DNA of 64,000 nucleotides from Bin87 sp965243255 (GTDB lineage Bacteria; Chloroflexota; Dehalococcoidia; Lucifugimonadales; UBA3495): the NCBI GenBank assembly GCA_965243255.1, contig CBDEUH010000004.1:1984001-2048000 (forward strand), read 5' to 3'. Both the position numbers and the translations under genes were made by a program. The first letter of the stretch is position 1. Every line of letters begins with the position of its first letter. Below are positions 1 to 8,575 of the stretch, piece by piece. The notes under the pieces were generated by a model. That model was given only the letters and a program-made list of their open reading frames with translations, did not search any database and was not told where the DNA came from.

Positions 1-1
1 T

Positions 2-718
2 CGCAACAAGCCCGAGGATATGGGCCTGCTGCCCGACGGAGCTACCCGACCGCCGACGGCGCGTACCGGCCGGGGCGCTGCCGCACCGCGAGAGACCCGC
101 GACTACACAACGCGAGAAGCGCTGCGGACGCAAGCCTATTGGCTGCTGCTGCTGGGCGCGGGACTGCGGCAGACGGCCACGCTGGGCATACTGGTCAGCC
201 TGTTCCCCATCCTGGTGGATGACAAGGGCATGAGCACGCAGATGGCGGCGAACCTGATCGGCGTCATGTCCTTCATCAACTTCGCATCCCGCCTGGCGTT
301 GGGATACCTGGGCGACCGCGTTTCCAAGAAAGGCATCATGTTCTTCAGCCTGACGGTCGAGGGGATCGGATACCTTTTCCTCTGGCTGGGCGACTGGCAA
401 ACGGCCATCGGCATCACGCTGGTGCTGGGGTTCATACTGTGCGAGGGGATGATGGACGGCGCCGGCGTAATCGTGTGGGCGGCGTTGGGCGAATACTTTG
501 GCCGAGACCGGTTCGCCACGCTGCGAGGGTACATCACCTTCGCCTACGCCTGGGCGCTGGTGGCGTCGCCGGTGTACGCCGGGTGGGTGGCCGACCGCTT
601 TGGAACCTACGACTACGCCATCGTGCCGGGGGCCATCTGCGCCTTTGCGGCGGGGGCCTGCTTCCTGTTCATCAAGCGTCCGCCGGAGCTGACGACAGAG
701 CCGCAACCGGGCGTATGA
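2..718 (+). CDS. MFS transporter, C-terminal part (5' end outside window)
   Basis: The reading frame is open from base 2, so the gene begins upstream of the window. The first residues resemble the central loop of 12-helix MFS carriers (a RPEDMGLLPDG-like stretch), followed by hydrophobic helices and a second-half loop with GYLGDR (MFS motif A-like). About half the protein is present, ending with a charged tail and TGA at 716-718. It resembles the oxalate/formate-antiporter branch of MFS, as do the carriers at 31017 and 44362. The substrate cannot be inferred. The aminotransferase starts 49 bases downstream on the same strand, behind its own TACAAT-like box. Confidence 0.85.
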   Translation, partial: RNKPEDMGLLPDGATRPPTARTGRGAAAPRETRDYTTREALRTQAYWLLLLGAGLRQTATLGILVSLFPILVDDKGMSTQMAANLIGVMSFINFASRLALGYLGDRVSKKGIMFFSLTVEGIGYLFLWLGDWQTAIGITLVLGFILCEGMMDGAGVIVWAALGEYFGRDRFATLRGYITFAYAWALVASPVYAGWVADRFGTYDYAIVPGAICAFAAGACFLFIKRPPELTTEPQPGV

Positions 719-731
719 CCCCGGCCCGTGC

Positions 732-737
732 TACAAT
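732..737 (+). promoter_or_regulatory. -10-like box before the aminotransferase
   Basis: TACAAT lies 30 bases upstream of the start at 768. No convincing -35 is seen. Similar boxes (TATAAT, TAAAAT) recur before other genes here at 6004, 21258, 42221 and 55505, which is the only extra support. Confidence 0.25.
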
Positions 738-767
738 GCGAAAACCCCCGAACATCGGAGCAGGAAA

Positions 768-2108
768 ATGTCCACCACCACCATTCTGGAACAGTACATT
801 GCCAATCACCCCGGCTCCGCCGAACGCTATCGGGAGGCCGTCAGCATCTTTCCCGGCGGCGTTACCCACGACAATCGCTACGCCGAGCCGTTTCCGCTGT
901 ACATCACCCACGGGCAGGGGCCGCGCAAGTGGGACGTGGACGGCCACGAGTACATCGACTACGTTTCGGGACACGGGGCGCTGATCTTGGGGCACTCTCA
1001 TCCGGCCATCGCCGACGCCGTGGCCGAGCAGATTCGCCGGGGCACTCACCTGGGCGCGTGCACCGACGAGGAAGTGCGCTGGGCCCGGGCGATTATGAAC
1101 CTGATGCCGGCCATCGAACGAGTGCGCTTCCACAGCAGCGGCACCGAGGCCACGCTGATGGCCATGCGGCTGGCCCGGGCCTACACCGGGCGCAACAAGG
1201 TCATCAAGCTGCAGGACCACTTCCACGGCTGGCACGACTACGCCATGGCCGGCTCCGACCGTCCGGCGCCCGGCATCCCCGCCGAGTCCTGGGGCAGCAT
1301 GGTCATCGTTCCCGCCGGCGATTTGGACGCCGCGGAGCAGGCCATGGAGCGCGACTCCGACATCGCCGCCATCATCCTGGAACCCACCGGCGCCCACTAC
1401 GGCCAGCTGCCCTTTGACGTGCCGACCTACCTGGCCGGTCTGCGACAGCTGTGCGACCGCCACGGCGTGGTGCTGATCTTCGACGAAGTGGTTACCGGAT
1501 TCCGCGCCTCATCCGGCGGGGCGCAGGTGCGCTACGGCGTCACGCCCGACCTCACCACCATGGCCAAGATCGTGGCGGGCGCGCTGCCCGGCGGCGCGGT
1601 GGGCGGCAAGGCCGACATCGTGGACATGATAGCCCAGCGGGGCGACCCCCAGTGGGACAACACCGAGCGGGTCTATCATCCCGGGACGTTCAACGGCAAC
1701 CCGCTGTCCGCGGTGGCCGGCGCAACCTGCCTGGAGATGATTGCCGCCGAGCCCATCAACGCCCAGGCCGACGCCATGGCCGCCCGCCTGAAGGCCGGCC
1801 TGAACGAGGTTTTCACTCGCATGGAGGTCAGCGGCCACGCTTACGGCGTCGCGTCCATGATTCACTTCACGCTGGCCGACGGCGACTTCGACCGCGAGTT
1901 CGGCGCCGACGTGAACCGTCGCATCAAGGCGGCGGCGGCCACGGCGGCCGTAACCGGCATCAAGCGGGGCCTGCAGAACCACGGCGTTGACATCATGGGG
2001 CGGGACGCGTTCCTGGTGTCGGCGACTCACGGCGAGGCGGACATCGACGCCACGCTGGCGGCCTTCGAGGCCACGCTGGCGGAAGTGCGCGCGGAGGGGC
2101 TGGTGTAA
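768..2108 (+). CDS. Class III PLP aminotransferase, glutamate-1-semialdehyde aminomutase-like
   Basis: This is a 446-residue class III aminotransferase fold. The PLP lysine is expected at Lys267 in MAKIVAGALPGGAVGG, which matches the GK-II-GG motif of glutamate-1-semialdehyde 2,1-aminomutase. IFDEVVTGFR upstream supplies the Asp that pairs with the PLP pyridine nitrogen. A GAGCAGG-like ribosome site precedes the ATG. The family includes true HemL (tetrapyrrole synthesis) and many catabolic transaminases. No other tetrapyrrole genes lie nearby and the neighbours are carriers and hydrolases, so a catabolic role is at least as likely. The family is well supported, the substrate is not. Confidence 0.88.
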   Translation: MSTTTILEQYIANHPGSAERYREAVSIFPGGVTHDNRYAEPFPLYITHGQGPRKWDVDGHEYIDYVSGHGALILGHSHPAIADAVAEQIRRGTHLGACTDEEVRWARAIMNLMPAIERVRFHSSGTEATLMAMRLARAYTGRNKVIKLQDHFHGWHDYAMAGSDRPAPGIPAESWGSMVIVPAGDLDAAEQAMERDSDIAAIILEPTGAHYGQLPFDVPTYLAGLRQLCDRHGVVLIFDEVVTGFRASSGGAQVRYGVTPDLTTMAKIVAGALPGGAVGGKADIVDMIAQRGDPQWDNTERVYHPGTFNGNPLSAVAGATCLEMIAAEPINAQADAMAARLKAGLNEVFTRMEVSGHAYGVASMIHFTLADGDFDREFGADVNRRIKAAAATAAVTGIKRGLQNHGVDIMGRDAFLVSATHGEADIDATLAAFEATLAEVRAEGLV

Positions 2109-2140
2109 GTGCCGCTGGCCGCCCAAACAGGAGACGAATC

Positions 2141-2311
2141 ATGAAGGCTTTGACACTAATTGCTGCCGTCTTTGTGGGGCTTGCTGTTTTTGGCGCGACT
2201 TTCGGCGCAGTTTTTGAAGATGGCATTGACCGAGCGTTATTGGTAGCAGGCTTCGGGGCGGTGCTCGGGTTCGGCACTACCTTCTGGATCGTGCGTATAT
2301 TCACGGATTAG
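2141..2311 (+). CDS. Small two-helix membrane protein (56 aa)
   Basis: A 56-residue frame starts with ATG behind AGGAGA and ends at TAG 2309-2311. It shows two hydrophobic segments (about residues 3-25 and 34-52) separated by a short acidic loop (FEDGIDR). It follows the aminotransferase by 32 bases and precedes the next small membrane gene by 4 bases, so all three may be cotranscribed. No family was recognised and the function is unknown. Confidence 0.6.
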   Translation: MKALTLIAAVFVGLAVFGATFGAVFEDGIDRALLVAGFGAVLGFGTTFWIVRIFTD

Positions 2312-2315
2312 TGAT

Positions 2316-2552
2316 ATGAAGAACCTGCTCATAGTGTGGTTACTCCTTCTGTTTGGCGGGTTGTGGCTCATGTTCATCGACATGATCTACCGAACTGTGT
2401 TGGAGATAAACGGGGTGCCGGCATTGTCCACGCTTGGAGCGGCGCTGTTTCTACTCGCCCTGTCGTCCATGTTGAACTGGCTCTTCAAAGAAGCGTGGGA
2501 AGAACGAACCCATCGCATTTCTTCGAGCCGTCGAGAAGAACCGGAAGAATGA
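2316..2552 (+). CDS. Small two-helix membrane protein (78 aa)
   Basis: This 78-residue protein has two predicted membrane spans (about residues 3-23 and 36-58) and a charged C-terminal tail rich in Arg and Glu. It starts 4 bases after the stop of the preceding small membrane gene, and a dienelactone hydrolase follows 28 bases later. The pair at 2141-2552 may form a small membrane complex, which is inference from spacing alone. No named family was recognised. Confidence 0.6.
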   Translation: MKNLLIVWLLLLFGGLWLMFIDMIYRTVLEINGVPALSTLGAALFLLALSSMLNWLFKEAWEERTHRISSSRREEPEE

Positions 2553-2580
2553 TATTCCGGAGGACTGCGGAGAGGTAACT

Positions 2581-3321
2581 ATGGCAAGCTTTTGGGAAAA
2601 ACTTATCGTTGACGGGGCGGAGATGGATATGTACGCCAGCGTGCCGTCCAGCAGCGCCGGATTCAGCGCGCCGTTCCCCGCGGTGCTGGTGGCGCAGCAC
2701 GCCACCGGCGTTGACGCCTTCATCCAGGAGATCTGCGACCGGCTGGCCGCCGAGGGCTACGCCGCCGTCGCCCCCAACCTGTACCACCGCCACAGCGACG
2801 AGGCCATCGCCGCGTCTGCCAACGGCGGGCCGCGTCCCAGTCCCGGCGCGCTGCTCAGCGATCCCGACATCGTGGCCGACATGAACGCCGCGACGGACTG
2901 GCTGCGCAATCACGACGCCGTGCAGAGCGACCGCATCGGCGTAACCGGCTTCTGCATGGGCGGGCGGGTGGCCTGGCTGGCGGCGGCATCCAACCCGCAC
3001 TTCAAGGCCGTGGTCCCTTACTACGGCGGCAACCTGATGGCCACCTGGGGCGCCGGCGAGACGCCGCCCTTCGATCTGGCCGACAACATCAACTGCCCGA
3101 TGCTGTTCCACTTCGGGGAGATTGACGTCAACCCGTCGCAGGAGGATATGAAGAAACTGGACGCCGAGCTGTCCCGCCTGGGCAAGGCGCATCAGTTTCA
3201 CACCTATGCCGGAGCCGACCACGCCTTTATGAATCCCGCCGGCGGACGCTACAACGAAGACGCCGCGGTAACGTCCTGGCCGCGCACGCTGGAGTTCTTC
3301 GCCCAGCACCTGAAGGGATAA
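2581..3321 (+). CDS. Dienelactone hydrolase family protein (copy 1)
   Basis: This is an alpha/beta hydrolase of 246 residues. The nucleophile is cysteine, Cys125 in GVTGFCMGG, as in dienelactone hydrolases rather than serine esterases. The other triad members are visible as Asp182 (FGEIDVNP) and His214 (GADHAF). Such enzymes hydrolyse dienelactone to maleylacetate in chloroaromatic breakdown, but many paralogs act on other lactones or thioesters. A close paralog lies at 4306-5031, with a ferredoxin/MBL gene between them, which suggests a local duplication. No signal peptide is seen, so it should be cytoplasmic. Confidence 0.92.
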   Translation: MASFWEKLIVDGAEMDMYASVPSSSAGFSAPFPAVLVAQHATGVDAFIQEICDRLAAEGYAAVAPNLYHRHSDEAIAASANGGPRPSPGALLSDPDIVADMNAATDWLRNHDAVQSDRIGVTGFCMGGRVAWLAAASNPHFKAVVPYYGGNLMATWGAGETPPFDLADNINCPMLFHFGEIDVNPSQEDMKKLDAELSRLGKAHQFHTYAGADHAFMNPAGGRYNEDAAVTSWPRTLEFFAQHLKG

Positions 3322-3371
3322 GCTCACACCGACTGGTTTGCAGCGGAGCCCAGGTCAGAGAGGTCTTGAAT

Positions 3372-4283
3372 ATGCCGAGATACGACCAGTCGCATCCAGG
3401 CAATGCTGCTGGGCCGTGGTTCGTGGACACTCGCTGCATACGGTGCGACGCGGCCCGCAATTGGGCTCCCGGGTTGATTGGAATGGACGAGACGGGCCGC
3501 TCCGTAATCGTCAGCCAGCCAGCTGCCCCGGAGCAAAAGGCCGCCATGTGGCGCGCCGCCGCTGCTTGTCCCACCAAGTCAATCGGCAACCTTGAACAGC
3601 CCATTGAGCCGGCCGGCATATTTCCTCACCCTCTCACCGACGGCGTGTTCGCTTTGGGCAACAATGCGCTCTCATCCTTCGCGGCGCATTCTTTCCTGGT
3701 GACCCGTGCCGAAGGAAATTTGATGATTGACTCACCCCGGTTCACCCTGCGGTTAGCCGCTAGCGTCGATGACGTGGGTGGCGTCGCCCACGTGTTGCTT
3801 ACTCACCGCGACGACGTTGCCGACTATGGCCGCTGGGCCGAGCGTTATGGCGCGCGGGTTTGGATTGGCGAGGCCGACGCCGACGCCGCTCCTCTGGCCA
3901 CGGATTTGACCGCCGGCAACGAGCCTACCCCTATCGCCCCCGGTGTACTGTCCATTCCGGCTCCCGGACACACCAGAGGCCACGTGGCATACCACATCGA
4001 CGACAGTCTGTTGTTCACCGGAGACACGTTGCACTGGAACCAGCGTCGCGCCGAGCTTGACGTTTTCCCGGATCAGACCTTTCACTCTTGGGAGGTTTTA
4101 GCAGATACCATGGATATGCTCGCTACCCTCAACGTGGAATGGGTATTCCCGGGACATGGTATGTGGCATCATACAGATACTGCGGAGTGGACTCGTCAGA
4201 TGACCGCCCTCGGTCCGGCAATGCGACGCACAGGACAACGTGGCTGGGCACAGCGCCCCAACGCAACCTACAACTGGTATTGA
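3372..4283 (+). CDS. Ferredoxin-like / metallo-beta-lactamase fold fusion protein
   Basis: The N-terminal ~75 residues carry Cys22-x2-Cys25 and a later AAACP cysteine, resembling a reduced 4Fe-4S ferredoxin-type module. Residues ~85-300 are a metallo-beta-lactamase fold. The usual HxHxDH metal motif reads THRDDVAD around His145, with Asp147 and Asp148. The later ligands GHTRGH, TGDT and PGHG are present. ATG 3372 is chosen because AGAGAGG lies 8 bases upstream, whereas the TTG at 3366 would sit too close. Sandwiched between two dienelactone hydrolases, it is probably a hydrolase or oxidoreductase of the same pathway. The substrate is unknown. Confidence 0.8.
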   Translation: MPRYDQSHPGNAAGPWFVDTRCIRCDAARNWAPGLIGMDETGRSVIVSQPAAPEQKAAMWRAAAACPTKSIGNLEQPIEPAGIFPHPLTDGVFALGNNALSSFAAHSFLVTRAEGNLMIDSPRFTLRLAASVDDVGGVAHVLLTHRDDVADYGRWAERYGARVWIGEADADAAPLATDLTAGNEPTPIAPGVLSIPAPGHTRGHVAYHIDDSLLFTGDTLHWNQRRAELDVFPDQTFHSWEVLADTMDMLATLNVEWVFPGHGMWHHTDTAEWTRQMTALGPAMRRTGQRGWAQRPNATYNWY

Positions 4284-4305
4284 TCACACGACAGGAGGCA
4301 ACACC

Positions 4306-5031
4306 ATGGCCAGTTTCTGGGAAAAGCTTACCGTTGACGGCAGCGAGATGGATATGTACGCCAGCGTGCCGTCCAGTTCCGCCGGCTTCACCGCGCCCTA
4401 TCCGGCGGTGGTGGTGGCGCAGCACGGCGGCGGCGTGGACGAGTTCATCCGCACCATCTGCGACCGGCTGGCCGCCGAGGGCTACGCCGCCGTCGCGCCC
4501 AACCTGTACCATCGCAACTCGGACGAGGTGATGAACGCCGACCCGCGTCCCCGTCCCTGGGACGTGCTCAGCGACCCGGACATCGTCGCCGACATCGACG
4601 CCACGGTGGATTGGCTGCGCAATCACGACGCCGTCAGCGACCGCATCGGCGTAACCGGCTTCTGCATGGGCGGACGCGTGGCCTGGCTGGCCGCGGCCAG
4701 CAATCCGCACTTCAACGCCGTGGCGCCCTACTACGGCGGGAACCTGCTGGTTACCTGGGGGGCCGGCGAAACTCCGCCCTTCGAGCTGGCCGGCAACATC
4801 GACTGCCCCATGCTGTTCCACTTCGGCGAGGTTGATGAGAACCCGTCGCAGGACGATATGCGCAAGTTTGACGAGGAGTTGAACCGGCTGGGCAAGCAGC
4901 ACCAGTTCTACGTGTATCGGGACGCCGACCACGCCTTCATGGACTTCACCGGCCCGCGCTACCAACGCGAAGCCGCCGACCGCTCCTGGCCCCGCACGCT
5001 GGAGTTCTTCGCGGAGCATTTGAAGGCGTAG
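4306..5031 (+). CDS. Dienelactone hydrolase family protein (copy 2)
   Basis: This 241-residue alpha/beta hydrolase is closely similar to the product of 2581-3321 over its whole length. The triad is Cys120 (GFCMGG), Asp177 (FGEVDENP) and His209 (DADHAF). The start at 4306 follows a strong ACAGGAGG site, and the protein then begins MASFWEK as in copy 1. Differences are scattered, including a shorter loop after the YHRNSDE segment, so the duplication is not recent. It closes a four-gene run of hydrolase-type genes on the plus strand and ends in TAG at 5029-5031. Confidence 0.92.
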   Translation: MASFWEKLTVDGSEMDMYASVPSSSAGFTAPYPAVVVAQHGGGVDEFIRTICDRLAAEGYAAVAPNLYHRNSDEVMNADPRPRPWDVLSDPDIVADIDATVDWLRNHDAVSDRIGVTGFCMGGRVAWLAAASNPHFNAVAPYYGGNLLVTWGAGETPPFELAGNIDCPMLFHFGEVDENPSQDDMRKFDEELNRLGKQHQFYVYRDADHAFMDFTGPRYQREAADRSWPRTLEFFAEHLKA

Positions 5032-5074
5032 ATATCAGTATCTGCCGTAAAGGGCTTTGAGCCTGACCCGTTGG

Positions 5075-5881
5075 TCAACTGTCGCGGGCAGCGTCCACCA
5101 TGGCCCGCAGTAGGTCAACTGCTTGGGGTATTTCGCTGGCGATGAGCCGCCTGTCCAGGGGCGGGTGCTCACGGGCATAGACTGCTGCACCGCCGAACTC
5201 GGTCAAGTAGCGGTGGTTTTCGCCCGGCACGAGTTCGTTCGCGCCCAGGATTTGATTCTCCCTGAGCAGGTCCGTCAGGATCCGCAGGTTGTGGCCGTCG
5301 CGCCCGCCGACAGGGTAGGTGCGTCCATGGGCTGCCAGAACGCCTTTGTAGGCGAATTCGAGGGCATTTTGAGCCACGCGTCCGAACTGGAGGTCGTCGC
5401 CCATATCGATGATGCCGGCATCCCGAATGGCACTGATCCAGGTGGCGGCGCCAGTGGCGTCCGCAATCTTCTTATCGACGTCGTCCCAGTCAATGCGTTC
5501 GTCTTCATAGTCGGCTCCGGCTCCAACGCGTTGGTCGGGCATGATGGGGTATCCTTCCTTGGTGACGATGTTCGCCATGTGGTTTCTGAGGACGCGGCCT
5601 TTGGCGAATTCGGATTCCGTCATGCAGACGACGTCGATTCCGGAGGCTTCGGGCAGTTGGGTTTTCTGCACATCGCGAGCGTGCTGTCGCAAGTCTTCCA
5701 GCCAAGATTCCAGCTGAGGTTCTTCCGTAACGACCAGCACGTCGATGTCGGAGTCAAGGCGGTGGTCACCGCGGGCCCGTGAGCCGAACAGATACGTCTG
5801 CTCGGCGTTGGCCATCTCGTGGATTTGCCGGGCGATGCTGATTGCCTGAACGTCAGGATTTGGTGTCTTGCGCTTTTCCAT
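5075..5881 (-). CDS. Fused nucleotidyltransferase (MNT)-HEPN domain protein
   Basis: The N-terminal half has the minimal nucleotidyltransferase signature GSRARGDHRLDSDIDVLV, with the two catalytic aspartates in DSDID. The C-terminal half (from about residue 140) is helical with a HEPN-like pattern (NALEFAYKGVLAAHG, then GGRDGHNLRILTDLL). MNT and HEPN are normally separate adjacent genes forming a toxin-antitoxin pair, in which MNT adenylylates the HEPN RNase. Here they are joined in one 268-residue chain. The ATG at 5881 is used because GGAAGAGC precedes it; the frame is open further upstream but that part is low-complexity. It is divergent from the gene at 6048. Confidence 0.75.
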   Translation of the reverse strand: MEKRKTPNPDVQAISIARQIHEMANAEQTYLFGSRARGDHRLDSDIDVLVVTEEPQLESWLEDLRQHARDVQKTQLPEASGIDVVCMTESEFAKGRVLRNHMANIVTKEGYPIMPDQRVGAGADYEDERIDWDDVDKKIADATGAATWISAIRDAGIIDMGDDLQFGRVAQNALEFAYKGVLAAHGRTYPVGGRDGHNLRILTDLLRENQILGANELVPGENHRYLTEFGGAAVYAREHPPLDRRLIASEIPQAVDLLRAMVDAARDS

Positions 5882-6003
5882 AGCGGCTCTTCCGGTTTTG
5901 GCGCGTCCTGATCCCAATAATACCGGAAAGTCGGGGCGTCGGGGCTGGTCAGTCAAAGGGCGAGCGGCGGAAGCACCTGGGCGCAGTATAACGGCCAATA
6001 GCG

Positions 6004-6009
6004 TATAAT
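6004..6009 (+). promoter_or_regulatory. -10-like box before 6048 gene
   Basis: A perfect TATAAT lies 39 bases before the ATG at 6048. No recognisable -35 is seen at the right spacing. Confidence 0.3.
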
Positions 6010-6047
6010 GCCGCGTATCATCGCAACGCAGCTAAGGAGTATCACCC

Positions 6048-6572
6048 ATGCCCCGAGTAGCCCTTGACCTGGAACAGAAGGACGACCTGGCCGTCATCAA
6101 GTCTGACGGCTGGCGCATTGCGCAGGGTCTGGAACCCGGCGAACCCAACCAGGGCCTGGTCGCCGAGATGCTGGGCAGCAACGCCCGCCTGCCCGACTAC
6201 GACGATTCCGGCTGGGAAAGCGGCGCCGACTTCCAGCATCGCTATTCCGTCGGCTTCACCTTCGCCTGGTATCGCCTGCGCTTCACCATGCCCGAAACCG
6301 TCAAGGGGCAGGACGTGTCCACTTGCCGCGTGTGGTTCGAGACCAACGTGGACAACTACGGCGAGGTGTACATCGACGGCAAAATCGACCGCAACATCGG
6401 CGCGGTAACCGGCAACAACACCCCCAAGCGCGTGCTGCTGGAGGAGCCGGGCCAGCCGGGCCAGGAGCACGTCATCGCCGTGCTGGTAGCCAACGCGCCG
6501 CTGGGCGAGCCGGTGGGCGCAATCTTCATGCGCTACGCCACCCTGGCCTTCGAGACGGCGCCGCCGCGCTAG
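6048..6572 (+). CDS. Uncharacterised beta-sandwich (galactose-binding-like) protein
   Basis: This 174-residue protein is rich in Trp and aromatic residues, with patterns such as FAWYRLRFTMPE and VYIDGK. These look like the jelly-roll carbohydrate-binding domain at the front of beta-galactosidases, but no catalytic domain follows and no signal peptide is present. AAGGAG stands 9 bases before the ATG. The selenoprotein candidate at 6618 begins 45 bases downstream with its own AGGAGG, so the two are likely cotranscribed. The function was not recognised beyond the fold-level guess. Confidence 0.55.
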   Translation: MPRVALDLEQKDDLAVIKSDGWRIAQGLEPGEPNQGLVAEMLGSNARLPDYDDSGWESGADFQHRYSVGFTFAWYRLRFTMPETVKGQDVSTCRVWFETNVDNYGEVYIDGKIDRNIGAVTGNNTPKRVLLEEPGQPGQEHVIAVLVANAPLGEPVGAIFMRYATLAFETAPPR

Positions 6573-6617
6573 GCGACTTTACCCGTATCCTCGTACATCC
6601 GCCCAGGAGGCTCCGCT

Positions 6618-8141
6618 ATGGCCACCCAATCCTTTGCCGGCACCGTGAACGCGCCGGACTTTCCCGCCAGCGTCGAATGGCTCAACACCGACCGCCCCTT
6701 GAGCATGGCCGACCTGCGCGGCAAGGTGGTGGTGATGGACTTCTGGACCTACTGTTGAATCAACTGCGTCCACGTCTTTCCGCAGTTGCGGAAAATGGAA
6801 GAGAAGTACGCGGACGAACTGGTGGTCATCGGAGTGCACTCGGCCAAGTTTCCCAACGAGAAGTACGCCGACAACGTGCTGCTGGCCGCCCAGCGCTACG
6901 AGCTGAAACATCCCATCGTCAACGACGCCGAGTTTGAGGTCTGGCGACAATACGCCTGTCGCGCCTGGCCCACGCTGATGTTCATCGACCCGGAGGGCAA
7001 GGTCATCGGCAAGCACGAGGGTGAGCTGCCCTTCGAGGCCTTTGACGACCTGCTGGGCCGGATGATTGCCGAGTTCGACGCCCAGGGGAAGATTGACCGC
7101 CGCAGCCTGGGCATCACCCCCGACGCGGTGGAGGATTCGGTCCTAGCTTTCCCCGGCAAGGTGCTGGCCGACGGCCCCGGGAATCGCCTGTTCATCGCCG
7201 ACACCAACCACAACCGCATCGTCGTAACCGATTTGGACGGACAGACCCAGGCCATCATCGGCAGCGGCGCCGAGGACTTCGTGGACGGCGACTACGCTTC
7301 CGCCGCCTTCAACCATCCCCAGGGCATGGAGCTGGTGGGCGATACGCTGTACGTGGCCGACACGGAGAACCACGCCATCCGCCGGGTCAATCTCTCTGCC
7401 GCCACCGTGGACACCATCGCCGGCACCGGCCAGCAGGGTCACGACCGGCGCGCCGCCGGCCCGGGCCCGCAGATCGCATTGAGCAGCCCCTGGGACTTGG
7501 CGCATCACGACGGCACGCTGTACATCGCCATGGCCGGCACCCACCAGCTGTGGCGGCTGTCGTTGGCCGACGGCGTGGTGCAGCCCCACGCCGGCACCGG
7601 CGGGGAGAACATCGACAACGGCCCCCTGGCCCAGGCGACCCTGGCCCAGCCCAGCGGCATCGTGGTGGGCAGGGACCGGGGCGACGACGCCATCCTGTAC
7701 TTCGCCGACTCGGAGACCAGCAGCATCCGCAGCGCCGGCATCGATCCGGTTACCGGGCGGGTGGCCACGCTGGTGGGCGTTGACCTGTTCGCCTTTGGCG
7801 ACCGGGACGGCGTGGAGCACCACGTGCGGCTGCAGCATCCCATCGGCATCGAGTGGCACCAGGGCGAGCTGTACATCGCCGACACCTATAATCACAAGAT
7901 CAAGAAGGCGCTGCCGCTGACCCGTTCGGTGCAGACGGCGCTGGGTTCCGGCGCCACGGGTCTGCACGACGGGGCCGGCAAGCTGGCGACCTTCAGCGAG
8001 CCCAGCGGGTTGAGCTTCGCCGTTTTTGAGAACGGACGCCCGCCGCTGCTCTACATCGCCGATACCAACAACCACGCCATCCGCGTCGCCGACTTTGAGG
8101 CCGACGAAGTGCGCACGCTGGAAATACAGGGAGTGAATTAA
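6618..8141 (+). CDS. Thioredoxin-fold / NHL-repeat protein, candidate selenoprotein (Sec47)
   Basis: Read from the ATG at 6618 (AGGAGG 6605-6610) through one in-frame TGA at 6756-6758, this is a 507-residue protein. Residues ~1-165 are a thioredoxin-like domain and ~175-505 hold six NHL beta-propeller blades (LFIADTNHNRIV, LYVADTENHAIRRV, LYIADTYNHKIKKA and others). In the family (for example human NHLRC2) the active site reads YCCINC. Here it reads YC-UGA-INC, giving UxxC, with UGA replacing the attacking cysteine of CxxC. The frame on both sides is full-length, conserved and unshifted, and hairpins follow the UGA. A nonsense mutation is the main alternative. Confidence 0.82.
6761..6793 (+). 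promoter_or_regulatory. Candidate bacterial SECIS hairpins after UGA 6756
   Basis: Two overlapping, mutually exclusive hairpins can form. The first pairs CAACUGCG (6761-6768) with CGCAGUUG (6781-6788) around a 12-base loop. The second pairs UUCCGC (6778-6783) with GCGGAA (6788-6793) around the tetraloop AGUU, whose loop begins 25 bases after the UGA and has G at its second position. The second fits the published bacterial SECIS pattern better as I recall it: a short stem, G in the first two loop bases, and 16-37 bases from the UGA. Confidence 0.6.
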
Positions 8142-8572
8142 TGACTGCCCCCGACAACTCCGAATACCACGTCAGCAACGACGACAGCATCACCCTCATG
8201 GCCAGCAAGATTGTTCGGGACGTGCTGGTTACCCGCCAGGAGCCCGTCCGCCGCGCCCAGCTGTGGCAGGCGGTGGAATTGGCCATGGGGGACCGCAAAC
8301 CGGACGTTGACGGAGTGCTGAAGCGGGACTGGTTCAACAACCAGGGCACCGGCCCCGGGCGGTGGGAGCTGACCGACGAGGCCGAGGCCGGCGAATCCCC
8401 GTTCACCGGGACCGACGGGACGGTCAACCTGGCCCGGGTGGTGGACTATATGCGGCTCTGTCGCGGCGAGGTCCCTTACGTTGGCGACGTGAACGAGTTC
8501 GTCAAAATCTGCCACCCCAACACGGAACTGGACCCCGACCGGCTGCGGCAGGGCAACCGGGCGATTGGGTAG
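8141..8572 (+). CDS. Uncharacterised protein coupled to the Trx/NHL gene
   Basis: This 143-residue protein has an ATG that shares base 8141 with the TAA of the selenoprotein candidate (TAATG), so the two are translationally coupled. The sequence is acidic, without membrane segments. Its middle part (LWQAVELAMGDRKPDVDGVL) is helical and could be a small winged-helix domain, but no family is recognised. Coupling suggests a role with the redox/propeller protein. It converges on prmC, whose stop lies 3 bases away. Confidence 0.6.
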   Translation: MTAPDNSEYHVSNDDSITLMASKIVRDVLVTRQEPVRRAQLWQAVELAMGDRKPDVDGVLKRDWFNNQGTGPGRWELTDEAEAGESPFTGTDGTVNLARVVDYMRLCRGEVPYVGDVNEFVKICHPNTELDPDRLRQGNRAIG

Positions 8573-8575
8573 CGT

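Noticed and set aside
6756..6758. In-frame TGA read as a simple nonsense mutation or frameshift
   Set aside because: The frame continues without shift, the UGA stands at a conserved Cys position, and two other genes show the same pattern with SECIS hairpins. Sequencing error cannot be fully excluded.
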